The notes beneath the pieces are model-generated. The model made no database searches. It worked only from the letters and a program-made list of their open reading frames with translations, and was not told where the DNA came from. From positions 12,334,300 through 12,398,299 of the forward strand of contig OX465104.1 in the NCBI GenBank assembly GCA_949987565.1: 64,000 nucleotides of DNA, written 5' to 3'. The translations under genes were made by a program, and so were the position numbers. Positions 47,326-59,000 of the stretch are shown here, one piece after another. How positions within the stretch are numbered: the first letter of the stretch is position 1; each line of letters begins with the position of its first letter. The DNA is from Luidia sarsii. Taxonomy: Eukaryota; Echinodermata; Asteroidea; Paxillosida; Luidiidae.

Positions 47326-47665
47326 GCAATTATTTTTTCCGTACCACTAACGCGTCAAACTGGCCCCTTAATTGCAATAGTGCGACTTGAATGAAGACCA
47401 ACGCGATTTCCGCTGCTCGTTGGCAAGGGGCAAGGCGAGTTGGCTAGGAGCAAGTAGACCAGTGGGCGAGTTGGCAAGGGGCTGGTAAACTAGTGGGCGA
47501 GTTGGCTATGGGCAAGTAGACTAGTGGGCGAGTTGGCAGGGGGGGGGGGGCGGGGGGGGGGCAACGACTAACGAGCCACGGAAATCGCGTTGGTCTTCAT
47601 TCAAGTCGCACAATTGCTATTAAGGGGCCAACTTGACGCGTTTGTGCTACGGAAAAAAATAATCG
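47326..47665. mobile_element. Foldback element with near-identical arms and 10-bp flanking duplication
   Basis: Arms 47326-47412 and 47579-47665 are inverted and nearly identical (AACGCGTCAA, GGCCCCTTAAT and GACTTGAATGAAGACCAACG on one side, complements on the other). The flanks carry the same CGTCCGGTCG (47316-47325 and 47666-47675). The core holds three to four units of GGGCGAGTTGGCAAGGGGC with AGTAGACTAGT and ends in G12-C-G10. Long arms, a 9-10 bp duplication and a minisatellite core resemble non-autonomous Mutator-like or foldback elements; the superfamily is inference. Confidence 0.8.
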
Positions 47666-47675
47666 CGTCCGGTCG

Positions 47676-48214
47676 TGGGATAGTTACAAAAAAAACTTAC
47701 ATTATTAGAACTAGAGGGCGCACATCTGGTTTTTGCAAGGCATAATTATTTTGCCTTTAGCCTCTTTAACTGTTATCAAATTTCGGAACTTGTTATAATC
47801 ATTATTCTCGAAAAATTGTCGTAACATAGAAAGATATTTGGTTCCTAAGATAGGAATTTTGTTAATTGTTCCTAAGTTATTTAGGAGATTAATTAGCAAT
47901 ATTCCAAAACACAGTTATGAAACTAGAGACAATTACATGGCCATTGCCAACAAACATCCGATTCCTCTGTCGTCTGCTTTGGCGGTGCTGCGGAAGTGAA
48001 GCGGGAAAGTCACAAACAGTCTGTGAGTGTGACAAAGATGCAATTTTACATAGCGGATGCGTGAACACAATGTGATAACGTTTGATGTGAATGGAACGCA
48101 CGCGTGCGACTTTGCTCACCGTACATAAAAAGGCGGATGTACAGTACATGAATGCAATCTCGCAAGAGTATGCTATCTTGCGCGGTCGCGCGCTATATAG
48201 GATAATTTTGATAG
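47676..48214. other. Unique intergenic DNA, no gene
   Basis: CG-containing patch at 48080-48195. No gene is supported. Confidence 0.45.
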
Positions 48215-48480
48215 CGAACCCTCTTGACTAGCCACACCAGGTGACTGAATAAAATGAATAAACATAGGCCTACATAGGCCTACAGACCAGCTGTCAGATA
48301 GGACCAATACCAGATAAAAGAACCAATACCTGATGAAACTGATAGGCCTATACAGAGTCATTACACTTTCTTACCCAAACCAGATGACTCGACAATACAA
48401 TAAGTCAGATCAAAAGAATTGACATTACGCGCCTATCCCTTGCCTGCCTTTCAACCCAGCTGACTGTAGCAAATCATAAG
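48215..48480. repeat. Degenerate copies of the 45-kb minisatellite
   Basis: CACACCAGGTGACTGAAT, AACCAGATGACTCGACAATA and CCCAGCTGACTG echo the 62-bp unit of 44.9-45.2 kb. The AGGCCTACAT unit is doubled at 48265-48285. Confidence 0.5.
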
Positions 48481-51400
48481 TAGCAAAAAGACAAACTCAC
48501 GTATATATCAACAAGTTCGGCAAATATCTGTTACAATCAAGCCAGACAAATACCGGTACCCTTTACGATCAAGTTGGCCATCATTTACGGCCATGTTGCG
48601 TAAAATGTTGTCTTTTGAAATCATCTCGTAAATCCATAAAACGGAGAGACAACGAAAGCTTGTAGACTTGTGCAACAAAGAAATCCGTAATTCACATGTC
48701 ATAACTAGCTAGGGAATATACAGTCACACTTTAATTCTATTGCTTCTCGGTTTACTATACATACATCTGTTGGTATTCTAAATTGAATCATGTTTTCGAA
48801 GAAATGTCCAGGTCTTAATGTTGTTGAGGTGCTGAAGCAAGAATGCAAGCTATAAAAATAGGCCTAAGTATAATTATATTCCCCTGGCTGGTTAAAAGTG
48901 TATGATGCTTGTTACGTTGGACATCGAATATTGGATGCACTGCTAAGTATAGTATACAAGATTAAACCTTGGCTGGCAGCCTGATTTTTATTAAGTCAGC
49001 CTGTGCAAATAAGAGTCTGTCCCGATCCCCAGGTCCTAATTTTATAGGTACTGTTAGGGTAAGCCTGAAGAGCAATTAAAATGCTGCTTACAAAAACTGA
49101 AAATAGTCTTTTCATAGGCGTTGGGCATATTTTGGGGTAAGAGACAACGAACTTCATCGAACTTCGTGGCTTACGCGCTGTAAATAAGATCTTGAACAAG
49201 GATACGGTGTCAAGGATTCCAAGAAATGTGGCCCACAACGTCAGGATCTGACACTTTATATACCAACAAAATGAATTCCATATTGTTTTCTACGAAGTTG
49301 AATGAGGCAATGTCAAAACATGTGTTCGTCGTTGGCCTATGAGCATTGCCTTGAGGGCAGCTGGTTTTATAATTTGGGCAGTCACCCACGACCGGTCAAC
49401 CTCGTTCACAGTACAAAGCAAGGTCTAAGAATTAATGATAACACAGATGAACCCTCCGATCTTAGTACAGAACTGGACAAGTGTGTTTGGCGTTAGAATT
49501 GAAGTTGCTGTCGGCCATTAGCACTCGCATTACAATAGGCTTGTCAGGCTCTATCTCAGGGAGTGCTCGCAAGGACATTTGTGTGCTACTGTGACAGCTG
49601 TAGGCCTAATTATGCTATAATTATTATAGCATCATATGCTTTTGAGGTGTTCGATGGCCGGATTTTCTCTCTCCTCAGCAGCACTTTCTTCAAAACACAG
49701 AAAATAAGTTTTCCATTCTTGCAATTGTTAGTTATGTCATTCTGCCTTTAACTTTAAGAAAGGTCCTTCTAGGACGGAACTGTCAGGCCCTGTCAACTTT
49801 TTAGATTTTATTTCTTCTTCCTCTGCCCATCAGCGAAGAATATGATATGGGCTGTGGGAGGTAAATAAAAAGGACTTGGAGAGTCTGATCTCATCGATCT
49901 GGGCTGGAGCGTATTGACAGGACCTAATTGTGTTTGTAGTCCCAGGCTATCAGATGTGACCCGTAGATTAACATCGGTTGCCTCTGGGGAGGCAAGGGAG
50001 GGTTGCAGAGAGAGAGGTAGAGGAGGAGCCCGAGGAGAGCATTGTTTTGATACGACGCACACCCTTCGTCCAGGCCGACAGGAAATTGAGGTCACAGATC
50101 GGACACTTTTTGATTGAGACGAGTAAACAGCAACGACGAAAACCGCGTTTTATATGCTACTAAAGGGGAGAAGTTAAGAAGAAGAAAAAAAAGAAAGGAA
50201 AAACAGACAAGCGGGCACAATCTTAATTAAAAGTTGCGAGGAGAGCCCATCAGTAAACAGATGTCATACGCCGGGTTGAATAAGGTTGAATGCGCTACTC
50301 CCACGAGTAGACGGACTGCACCGTGCAACCGTGCCACGACCAGTGGGGGAAATGTCACAGGTGACTGGTCCAGTGGGCAGGCGGGAGCAATACGTGACAG
50401 CGTCTCAAGACGGTCTTGAACCCTGGCTGTGAACGTTGGGTAGGCCTATACCGTACCCTCAGGTGAATTCGTTTGATTGCTTGACGGGCACTTAAGAAGT
50501 TGGTCAAGCTTTATCATTACATAGGTAAGGTAAAGGTTAAAGATATCCCATACAATCATTATTTGTGTGGGGTGTGTCTTATAAGAGAAGCACACTAAGT
50601 TATTAACAGGGCCACGGCATGATGAGGTTGGCCAGTTCCTTTCCTCGCCGCCTTTCAACATTCAACCTTTAACAGAGAGAAGTTGTCAGAGAACTTCTGG
50701 TCCGAGTTGGGACTTGAACATAATACTCCTTAAGTTGAATGAATTACTTCACTCTCACGAACAGATGGTGTTTCTACCAATTTATTCCACAACCAGGACC
50801 CCTGGCTAGTATGAACTATCCCATGAGCTATTTATTGGCTTCACGCCTTTATAAAGTGCAAAAAACAGAGAGACAACGAGTGATAATCTTTCACTTTCGA
50901 TTACCGGAGACATCTAATGAAATCTTGTTCACTTGGGGGTCGGGGGTGGGGCGGAAGAAGGGTGGTGCTGAATTTGATCTCGCACAAAGTTGGGAACGTT
51001 AGGGCATCTTCACCACAGTGTGCGTGCCGATTCTTCATTCAAAATCTCGACAATCAGGGGGCCGCACGTCGCCTAGCAACGGCCTAGCACCAGCCCAGCA
51101 ACGGCACGCCGCTGGGAGGGCAGATCGCCGAAGATCGGGATGAGAATGCCAGGATTTCCTGTCATTAACGAACTCCGGTGAATCAACAAGCAACTTTCCC
51201 CTCTCCCTCCTCCGTGGACGACCAAGATTTGGAGATCAGCGCTATCATGAAACCTGCTCATAGTAGGCCTAATGGTAACTTGTCTAAAACACGAAAACAA
51301 GCCGGAGTCATAAAATGATACCCGCTTGTGGTTTGGAAAAGATAAGATGATACGACGTGCCCAACGGCAGTTCGGGAATACTGTCAGCTCTGTGGTAGAT

Positions 51401-51559
51401 CCTTAACTTAAAGTCGAAATCCCATGTTGTAGCCAGCCTCGGTTTCGTGCTCTACTAGATGTGTGGATGTGTGGGTGTGTGTATTTGTGTGATTCTATAC
51501 ACACGGTCCTTTGCGAGGAAGTGAAGCTCAACTCAGTTCACTAAAGGCTTCACTTGCTG
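48481..51559. other. Unique intergenic DNA, no gene
   Basis: A family C right arm lies at 49745-49800. A family A-like fragment (GTTGGGACTTGAAC) is at about 50706. No coding frame is supported. Confidence 0.5.
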
Positions 51560-51690
51560 ACAAAATGATACTAGGATTTGATTTGATTCAATTTGATCAG
51601 ACTCAATGTGATCTGACCTGACCTAATCTGGTCTGACTCTGATCTGACCTGATCCGATGTGATCTGCTATAATATGACCTGACCTTTGGC
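51560..51690. repeat. Degenerate GATCTGACCT repeat
   Basis: Blocks of TTTGATTTGATTCAATTTGA then GATCTGACCTGACC and variants, with a 5-base underlying period. Confidence 0.7.
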
Positions 51691-51769
51691 CAACCTATTA
51701 AGAAGCGAGACATACAATGCAATTCAAGTACAATTCAAGGTTTGCGTTGACACCATGTACATCGTCTTT

Positions 51770-51855
51770 TGAGACGGAGTGTGGCTGTGAAAAGAGCCGG
51801 TAACTCAACGTTTCGCGCAGTGTGTACTCCGCCCGTCGTCAGGAGACATACAATT
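51770..51855 (-). repeat. Dispersed repeat family I copy
   Basis: On the - strand: CTGACGACGGGCGGAGTACA, CACTGCGCGAAACGTTGAG and TTACCGGCTCTTTTCACAG. Two further copies are at 18.1 and 55.5 kb. Confidence 0.6.
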
Positions 51856-52029
51856 CAACCAAAATCATCTTCAATCTTCCCACGGGGGCAGGGGTGAACA
51901 GATAAAAGAACTTCTCCCTAGTATAAACATCCCGGCGACATTCCAAATAGCGGGAACCATTGCTATACAACGACCAAACCAAACCAAGTTAAAGCCCCCT
52001 CACCCCCCCCCACCCCGGACTGGCGAGTG

Positions 52030-52240
52030 GCTAGACAGTTTACCTTTCAATCAATGAATTATTAATCAGCGGCTGCGTGGCAATGTAACCAGCCGACTGT
52101 ACACGAGGCCTACCCAAGGCTAGCTGGGGCGCGGCGTGACTGATGAATGGGGCCCGTCTGAGCAGCCAATGATCACGGCAGGGATTAATTGCTGTTTGCC
52201 TTGGGATAAACCTGTTTGATGACTCCACCATGGACACCAC
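52030..52240. promoter_or_regulatory. Repeat-free block downstream of HELQ, candidate regulatory DNA
   Basis: Contains GAATTATTAATC and GGGATTAATTGC (homeodomain-type), GCGGCTGCGTGGC and TGATCACGG in about 200 bases, with no coding frame. Inference only. Confidence 0.25.
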
Positions 52241-52294
52241 TGGGGGCTGACTATGGCCAAGGGTCACTGGGGGAGGGTGCTTATATTCGCCTAC

Positions 52295-52515
52295 AGAGAG
52301 ACAGACAGACAGGCTGGTAGAAAGACATTCTGACGGACAGAGTGACAGACAGACAGCGATGTAGGCAGAAAGACAGACAGACAGGCACCACAGGCAGCAA
52401 GACATATATACAGACAGACAGAGACAGAAAACAGAAAGCAGAGAGACAGAGACAATGCGATTTACAGACAGACAGACATACAGACAGAAGTGAGAGACAT
52501 AATTATGGACAGACA
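52295..52515. repeat. (CAGA)n-rich degenerate microsatellite
   Basis: GACAGACAGACAG tracts interrupted by AAAGACATTCTGACGG-type spacers across 220 bases. Confidence 0.85.
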
Positions 52516-52960
52516 AAAAGACCCACCCAGCCAGACACTTTCACTTCCAAACTATTGGTGGGTTTTAGTTTTCAGATTAAAAAAACCCAACCCCTGGCTT
52601 CATTGCTTGAGCGACATAGATATTTCAAATTTCATTTGATTTATACATTCTGCCAAACGACCTTCTACTAGACAGTAAATATAAATATATCAACATTCAT
52701 TTATGCAGTTGGCATTTGAATAACTTAAATACAATTACAGTTCTGAACACAAAATTAATAAAAAATATATATAAAGAGTGACCTCAGAAAAGAATAGCAA
52801 TAGATTTCCAATTGAAAAGGTATTTGGCCTCTTCAAATCAATTATTCAAATTTAGGACCAAGTTTTGTTGCACAATCTGCCGGGTCAGCTGTACTTCATC
52901 AGCCAAGGCCGACAGTTCCAGGCACCTCAAGCTAAGCCTGGTTAGACTCGCTTCCAGTCT
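52516..52960 (-). other. HELQ 3' UTR and downstream DNA
   Basis: AT-rich. On the - strand a TATAAA variant of the poly(A) signal lies at 52640-52645, about 320 bases past the stop. No AATAAA was found closer on that strand. The 3' end is uncertain. Confidence 0.35.
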
Positions 52961-53086
52961 TTAGCCCGTCTGCTCACTAGTCTTGTTTTCAGTCTGTGGC
53001 GCGATAGCCTCCTCCTCCAGGAGTGGCTTGGTGACAAGCTCCTCTGCCTCCTCTCTCAGGGCTTCGGCTCTCTCAGCCAGCTCCAT
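52961..53086 (-). CDS. HELQ: HELQ window exon 16, C-terminus and stop
   Basis: Residues 828-868 and TAA (52961-52963). [18 protein letters not shown] matches the vertebrate coiled end, followed by a short divergent tail ending EQTG. Acceptor CTTATAG. Confidence 0.94.
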   Translation of the reverse strand: MELAERAEALREEAEELVTKPLLEEEAIAPQTENKTSEQTG

Positions 53087-56000
53087 CTATAAGACCAAAA
53101 AAAGGTGTTTCATCTTTAGGATAGGAGTGCAATCTCAGTTCAAGACATAAAGCTACATCTTGGAGACAAGGGTACCATTTTCAAGGCAAATGGTTCCATC
53201 TTCACAATACAAAGGTTCTCTGAGAAAAAAGGTGCCATCTTCAACAAAAGTCATGTAATTTTTGAAACAGAGTTTCCAATTTTGAGACACAGATTCCATC
53301 TGAGACAAACATTTCCATCTTTAGGATAAATGCCCATCTTTAAGATAAATGTCCCTTCAAATCAAATCTTTGAGATAAAAGTACCATCCGTACGATAAAA
53401 CACGCCACCCACAAGACTGAAGTTGTGAGTTGGGGATGGGTTGGGTCAGCTGGGTGGGTGTGTTTGGGTTGGATTGGGGTTGGTTGGGGTTGATTGGGTT
53501 GGGGCTGAGATGGGTTGGGGCTGGGATGGAGATGGGTTGGAATGGGTTGGAAAGGGTTGGGGCTGGGGTTGAGATGGGATGGAGTTGGGTTGGGATGGGA
53601 TGGGATAGAGTTGAGATGGGATGGGGTTGGGATGGCTTGGGGGTGGTGTTGAGATGGGTTGGGTTGAGGTTGAGAAAGGATTGGGTTGAGATGGGATTGG
53701 GTTGGGATAAGGTTGGGGTTCAGACGGGATAGGGTTGGGATGGGGTGGAATAGTGAAGGATGGGAAGGGGTTCAGTTGAAAATGCATTCAGGCAGATTGG
53801 GGGTAGGTCAGGCATAGGTTGAAGTGGGTTGTGGATAGTTTCAGTGGGTTGGGGATTGGGTTTGGGGATAGATTAGGAATGAGGGGTGGGGGAGGGGCTG
53901 GTGTTGGGCTCACCTTGGCAGCAGCCACAATCTGCTGGGCCACTTTCTTAGGCAAGTGCTCCACATCCCTGGTCAATTGTTCCGGGTCAGCGTGAGCAAG
54001 GTGACGGAGAGTCTTGTAGCCAGCACGAACCAACTGCTTGGCTCTGCCCTATGGGATAAAACGAACAATCAATGACAACTAAGCCCCCAAACAAATGACA
54101 TGAGCAAAGATGCAGACATCCCCACAAAGGGGAAAGAAATTCCCCAAATGCTGATATCCCAACAAAGGGTAATGAAATGGCATGAGCAACGATGCAGACA
54201 TCCCATCAAGGGGAAAGTAACCTCCAGCAAAGGGCATCCTACACAAGGGATGTCGTGGCTGCAAACTGAAAATGCCGCTGCCTGGTTTTTGGCAAAGAGT
54301 CACTGGCTTCTTGTAAACCTCTCCAAGATGAGGCTCTTCTACTCTGGCTCTTTCACCTACAGGGTCTTTTCAAATTACAAACAGCACATTGTTGCTACAA
54401 TGCGCGACTCATGACCTTAAGGGGGCGGGTCACTGACCTGCTTGACCCCTGGCACTTCCAGTAGGGACACGAGGTCTGCAGTTGCACAGTAGGTCAGGTC
54501 ATGGACCACTTTTGTCAGCAGGTGCTGATAAGCCCAGAACTCTGGAAGATCCTGAATAAAAAAATAATAAATAAATAAATAAAATTCCATTAGGTTTGTA
54601 ACATGGTGTAAAGGTTCATACTTGTTATCATGTTTGCACTTATGGTAATTGCTTTTGAAAAAACTTTACTCTTTCCCCATGGGCTTATGTTCTCATGGTC
54701 AAGTGCTTACACTCATACTCATGGCAAATAACTAGTACTCTTGAGTCTTGAACCTGTTCCCATGGGGAAGTACTCAACTACAGTGAAATAAGGCTTTGCA
54801 ACAAAGACTGATAGAAGGTACCAGAAGACCAGGACGTCCCAGGACCAGGACTCAGGACAAATCCCAAGACTGAGATGAAGACCAAGACCAAAATCAAAAC
54901 CCCGACTGCGGCCAAGACCCGTGACAGCGGAGGGACTCTAGTACCTGGCAGAAGCGCTGCACGCTGGAGCCAAAGCTGGCAGCAGCGGTGAAGAGGCCCT
55001 GGACAAAGCCCCTTGGCACCTCAAACTTGGCGGCCACCTCCCACACTCCTGTCTGGTTCAGGAGCTTCCACAGCATCAGAGTCAGGTAGAAGCGGCGCAC
55101 CCTGAAGTCCAAGGCCTCGTCCGGCTTGGAGAGATTCCAAGAGGGGCCAAAGATTGATCAGTCAGAAGAATATGCATTTACCGAATGGGCTGCCCCATTG
55201 GTCTCACAGATGAAATATAATGACCCAGAGATTAAGGAATATCCACAAATGTTGCAAGCTGCTTACTGAGATAAATCCCCAAAATGGTGTGAGCGCTGGA
55301 ATGCAAAACCTGAGGCCTCAGGTTCAAGTCCTGGTCCAATCAAAGATTTCTTTGCCATTTTTCAAAAATCCCTTCCTTACGTTGTTCAGTCAATTCAGTC
55401 AGTTGGGCAGGCTGAAAATGTTGCAAACTGCTTGCTGACACAAAAGACACATATCTTCGAGCTTGCAGTCTCCTGAAGACAGGCAGAGTACACACTGCCA
55501 GAAACAGAGTTACCGGGTCTTTTCAGAGTCACACACCATCTCAAAAGAGATGCGTTACGCCACTTACGTGGTGTAATTACTCCCACCATGCAAACCTTCA
55601 AATCTATTTTAAGATTTAGAAACAATTCACTGTGTTTGATGTTAAGACCCAAGTAGGATCTCTCAGAGAGGTATATCTCTAAGAGGCATACCTTTTTGAA
55701 CTTCCGTCCGGCAACTTTGAAGTTGAGGTACCTGTCGGTGACCCCTACAAGCTCGGCTACCAGCAGGTCACCTTCACAAAGATGTGAATACTGAAAGGAA
55801 TCATAACAATATTACAATATTGGACACAATCCTATGGAGGTGTATTTGCATTTACCAACAGGGGAGCTTATCATTGCTATCTATCAAAGTGTCATACCAG
55901 CCTGTCGTAGATGACCCAGTTGGGGTTGCTACTGGCGACCAGGTCGTAGGGCGTGACCAGGTAGAGCAGATGCAGGGAGTCGGCCAGGATGAGGCCCCTG

Positions 56001-59000
56001 TCACAGGCCTGCTTGAGGTCGCTGTAGATGGAGGCGCACAGGTCGATGTCGATGGACCCTGGAGGGAAACGGAGATGAGGGAGAGGTCTGACTGAGCCAC
56101 ACAGTTCAACATTTGTGGGATCTTTGCCCAAAATTTGGGCTTCATGCTCCGACTAGCTTCTACTTCACTTTGTGGTAATGACCAGAACAATTTGTGACAA
56201 TGACCAGGACAATTTGTGGCAATGACCAGGACACTTTGAGGCAATAACCAGGACACTTTGAGGCTATGACCAGGACACTTTTTGGCAATGACCAGGACAC
56301 ATTTTGGCTATGACCTGGCGTCGATTTCACCAAACCCATCGTAACTTACGATCAATCGCAGGGCGATGAACGATGCACAGAAACCATAGTGTATCACAAC
56401 TTACAATGGGTTATCCATTGTAGGTTGAGTTACTATACATTGTAAGGCTTCGTGAAATCCACCCCTGGACACTTTGAGTCAATGACCAGGACTCGAGGCA
56501 ATGGCCAGGACATTGTGAGGTAATGACACTTTAATTTGACTGGCAAGCTGATTTGATGAATCATGATCCATTTGTTTTTGTTGAAGCAAATTTTGATGCT
56601 GAAACCACCTCATGAAATTTGCACCCTGGAGTGACCATGTGGTGCCGTCACACGCACCTTTGAAGGCGGCCTGGCCCAGTGGGGTCACCACCAACTCTGT
56701 CTCCGGACCATCCGAAGCGGATGGTGGCGTCGTCGTCTGCCTCTCCCCAATCAGCTTTAGGTCCAGTAGCTGCCTCAGGCCCTTGGCCGTCAGCTCCTGG
56801 ATGTCACTGCCTGTGGTGGTGCAGGCCTGAATGCCGAACAGCGTCTGCTCCATGAAGCCCTGGACTGCCTGGCGGTGCGGAGTCAGCTGGTGTCGGAAAT
56901 AAAAACACAGAGAGTATTGAAACATGGATTACTCTCTCTCTTGCCCTTTCTATCTCTCTCCCCTTCTCTTCTGACATTTCTTTCTCTTGCTTACTCGCTC
57001 CTGCCATCATCCCTCCTTCTCCCTCTCTCTATCTTCCTCTTTGTCTGTCTATTACTCCCCTCTTTCTTTTTCTCCCTTTTTTCCTTATCTCTCCCTCCTT
57101 CCTTTTCTCTCTCTTCAGCCACTCTACACTCCCTCCACCCTCCCCTCATCTCTCATTTTCTCTGTCCCTATTTGTCCATCTCCCCCTCCTCTCTTTCCAT
57201 CTCCTTCTCTCTTTCCCCTTCCGCTATTTATGTGTCTGTCTCTGCTTTGCTCTCTCCCTCTCTCTTTCTCTCCCTCTCTCTCTCTCTCTCTTTCTTTCTC
57301 TCTCCCTCTCTTCCCCCTCTTTCTCTCTCTCCATTTCTCTCAGTCTCCTCCATCTTCTCTGTTGATCTCTCTCAATCTCCCCTTTACTTTATAAGAGAAG
57401 TTTGCAGACAGTTTGTCTTAGCATTCAAACCCCCTTCTGAGTGCGTGCCCTGCTTGTGTGCCAGCCGGTGATATCAGAGGTTCACTGGCAAAGACCAAAG
57501 TCTTCCCCTTGGTCTTTACCTTCAGGGCTATGATGGTCAGGAGGAGACTCCGGATGCCTTTGCCCCCGTCGTGGGTCAGGCTGCTGTAGCAAGCCTCAAC
57601 AGGCCTGCTCAGCAACTCTGCAATCTGGGACAAGGTGGATTAAACAGAGACACAAGAAGACTGAGACAGATTGAGGTTGCGAGGATGGGTGAGCTTTACA
57701 AAGAATAAAATGAAAGAGAAAGTGAGAGCAAGACAAGAGAAAGAGATAATAAAGACAAAGTGAGAGGGAAAGAAATAGATAGAGAGAGGGGGAGAGAGAA
57801 ATAGATAGACAGAGAGAGAGAGAGAGAAAAAGGGGGGACAGGAGAGAGAGATAGAAGAGAGAAATTGAGAGAGTGAGAGAGTGAGAGAAGAAAAGGGAAA
57901 GAGGGCGAGAAAGCAGCCACAAGTATCAACATTGAACTGCCTCTAAGAAATGGGCAGAAGAGACCATTAAAAAAGATTGGTCCAATGGAATGGAGGAAGA
58001 TGTTTAAGATGTCTCAACTCTGGTTTAGATTGATATGAATAAGATTCACTGATCCTAAAGAAGAAAGGAGATGAGGTTCTGGAAAGATCCTCTTCTGGGC
58101 AGTGGGTGTACCAAAAGGAAAAGTACGTCCCCCAAAAGGAGATAAAGGCTTAAAGTTTGGGTTGATTTAAATGAGAAGTGGTATTCATAAAGGAGGAAGG
58201 AGGTAGATTCCTGGAGACATTCACTTCTGGTTAGTGGATTTAAGAGAAGGAAAAAGGGATGCACTACGACCTAAGGGAGGCAGACGCCAGGAAGACAGGA
58301 GAGGGAGATCACTCCACCTTACCTCTCGGCGCTGTTTGGCCTTGATGATGAGAATACTCTCCCCCGAGGAGTCGATGCCCGCCCTGCCAGCCCGCCCCAC
58401 CATCTGCTTGTACCGAGTGCTGGTCAGTAGGTCTTGGGCAATGTATGGACTCCGTAGAATCACCCTTGGGGAGGGGAAAGGGAAGGTACAGAATGACTCC
58501 AATCAAACATCAAGAGTGCTAAGTAGTTCATGTACTAGTGCAGGAGCCTATGGGGGCCATTTTGGGGTCAGCACTAGAAAAAAGATGGTGAGCATGTGGC
58601 CTGATTTAAGAGTCCCAGTAAGGCTGAATGCTTCAATTTTGATACGATTCTATGATTTTTTTTTAGAAGGCCTGAGGTTTTGATCCTAGCAGGACTTGCT
58701 CCTGCTAAGATTGAAATGTAAGGTTTTTTTATGACCATAGCTCTCTTTCCTTTGCATTGAAACATCCAATACCAATACAGACAGCAAAATGTCCCTTTCA
58801 TTTTCCAAGACCCTCGTGCAGGTCAACATTGGAGGAACCCCCTTAATAACAAATCCTAGCGCTATCTCTATTCCTAACCCTAACCCAATTTCCAATCCTA
58901 ACATAAACCATAACCTAAACCCTTGCCAAAATTCTAATCCTAACACCAAACCTAACCCTAACCCCAGCCCAAACCCTTACCTTAAGTCTAAGCCTAGCCC

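Noticed and set aside
51770..51855. A hammerhead ribozyme
   Set aside because: CUGANGA and GAAA are present, but an extra base separates the core from stem II and the other copies break the core. Kept only as a low-confidence hypothesis.
53446..54033. Long Pro/Ser/Asn-rich frames around the last introns of HELQ
   Set aside because: They read through the G-rich minisatellite. Only the part at 53914-54033 is exon.
54945..55110. Alternative acceptor after GACTTCAG for window exon 13
   Set aside because: It breaks the reading phase with the previous exon. The CTCCAAG site keeps it.
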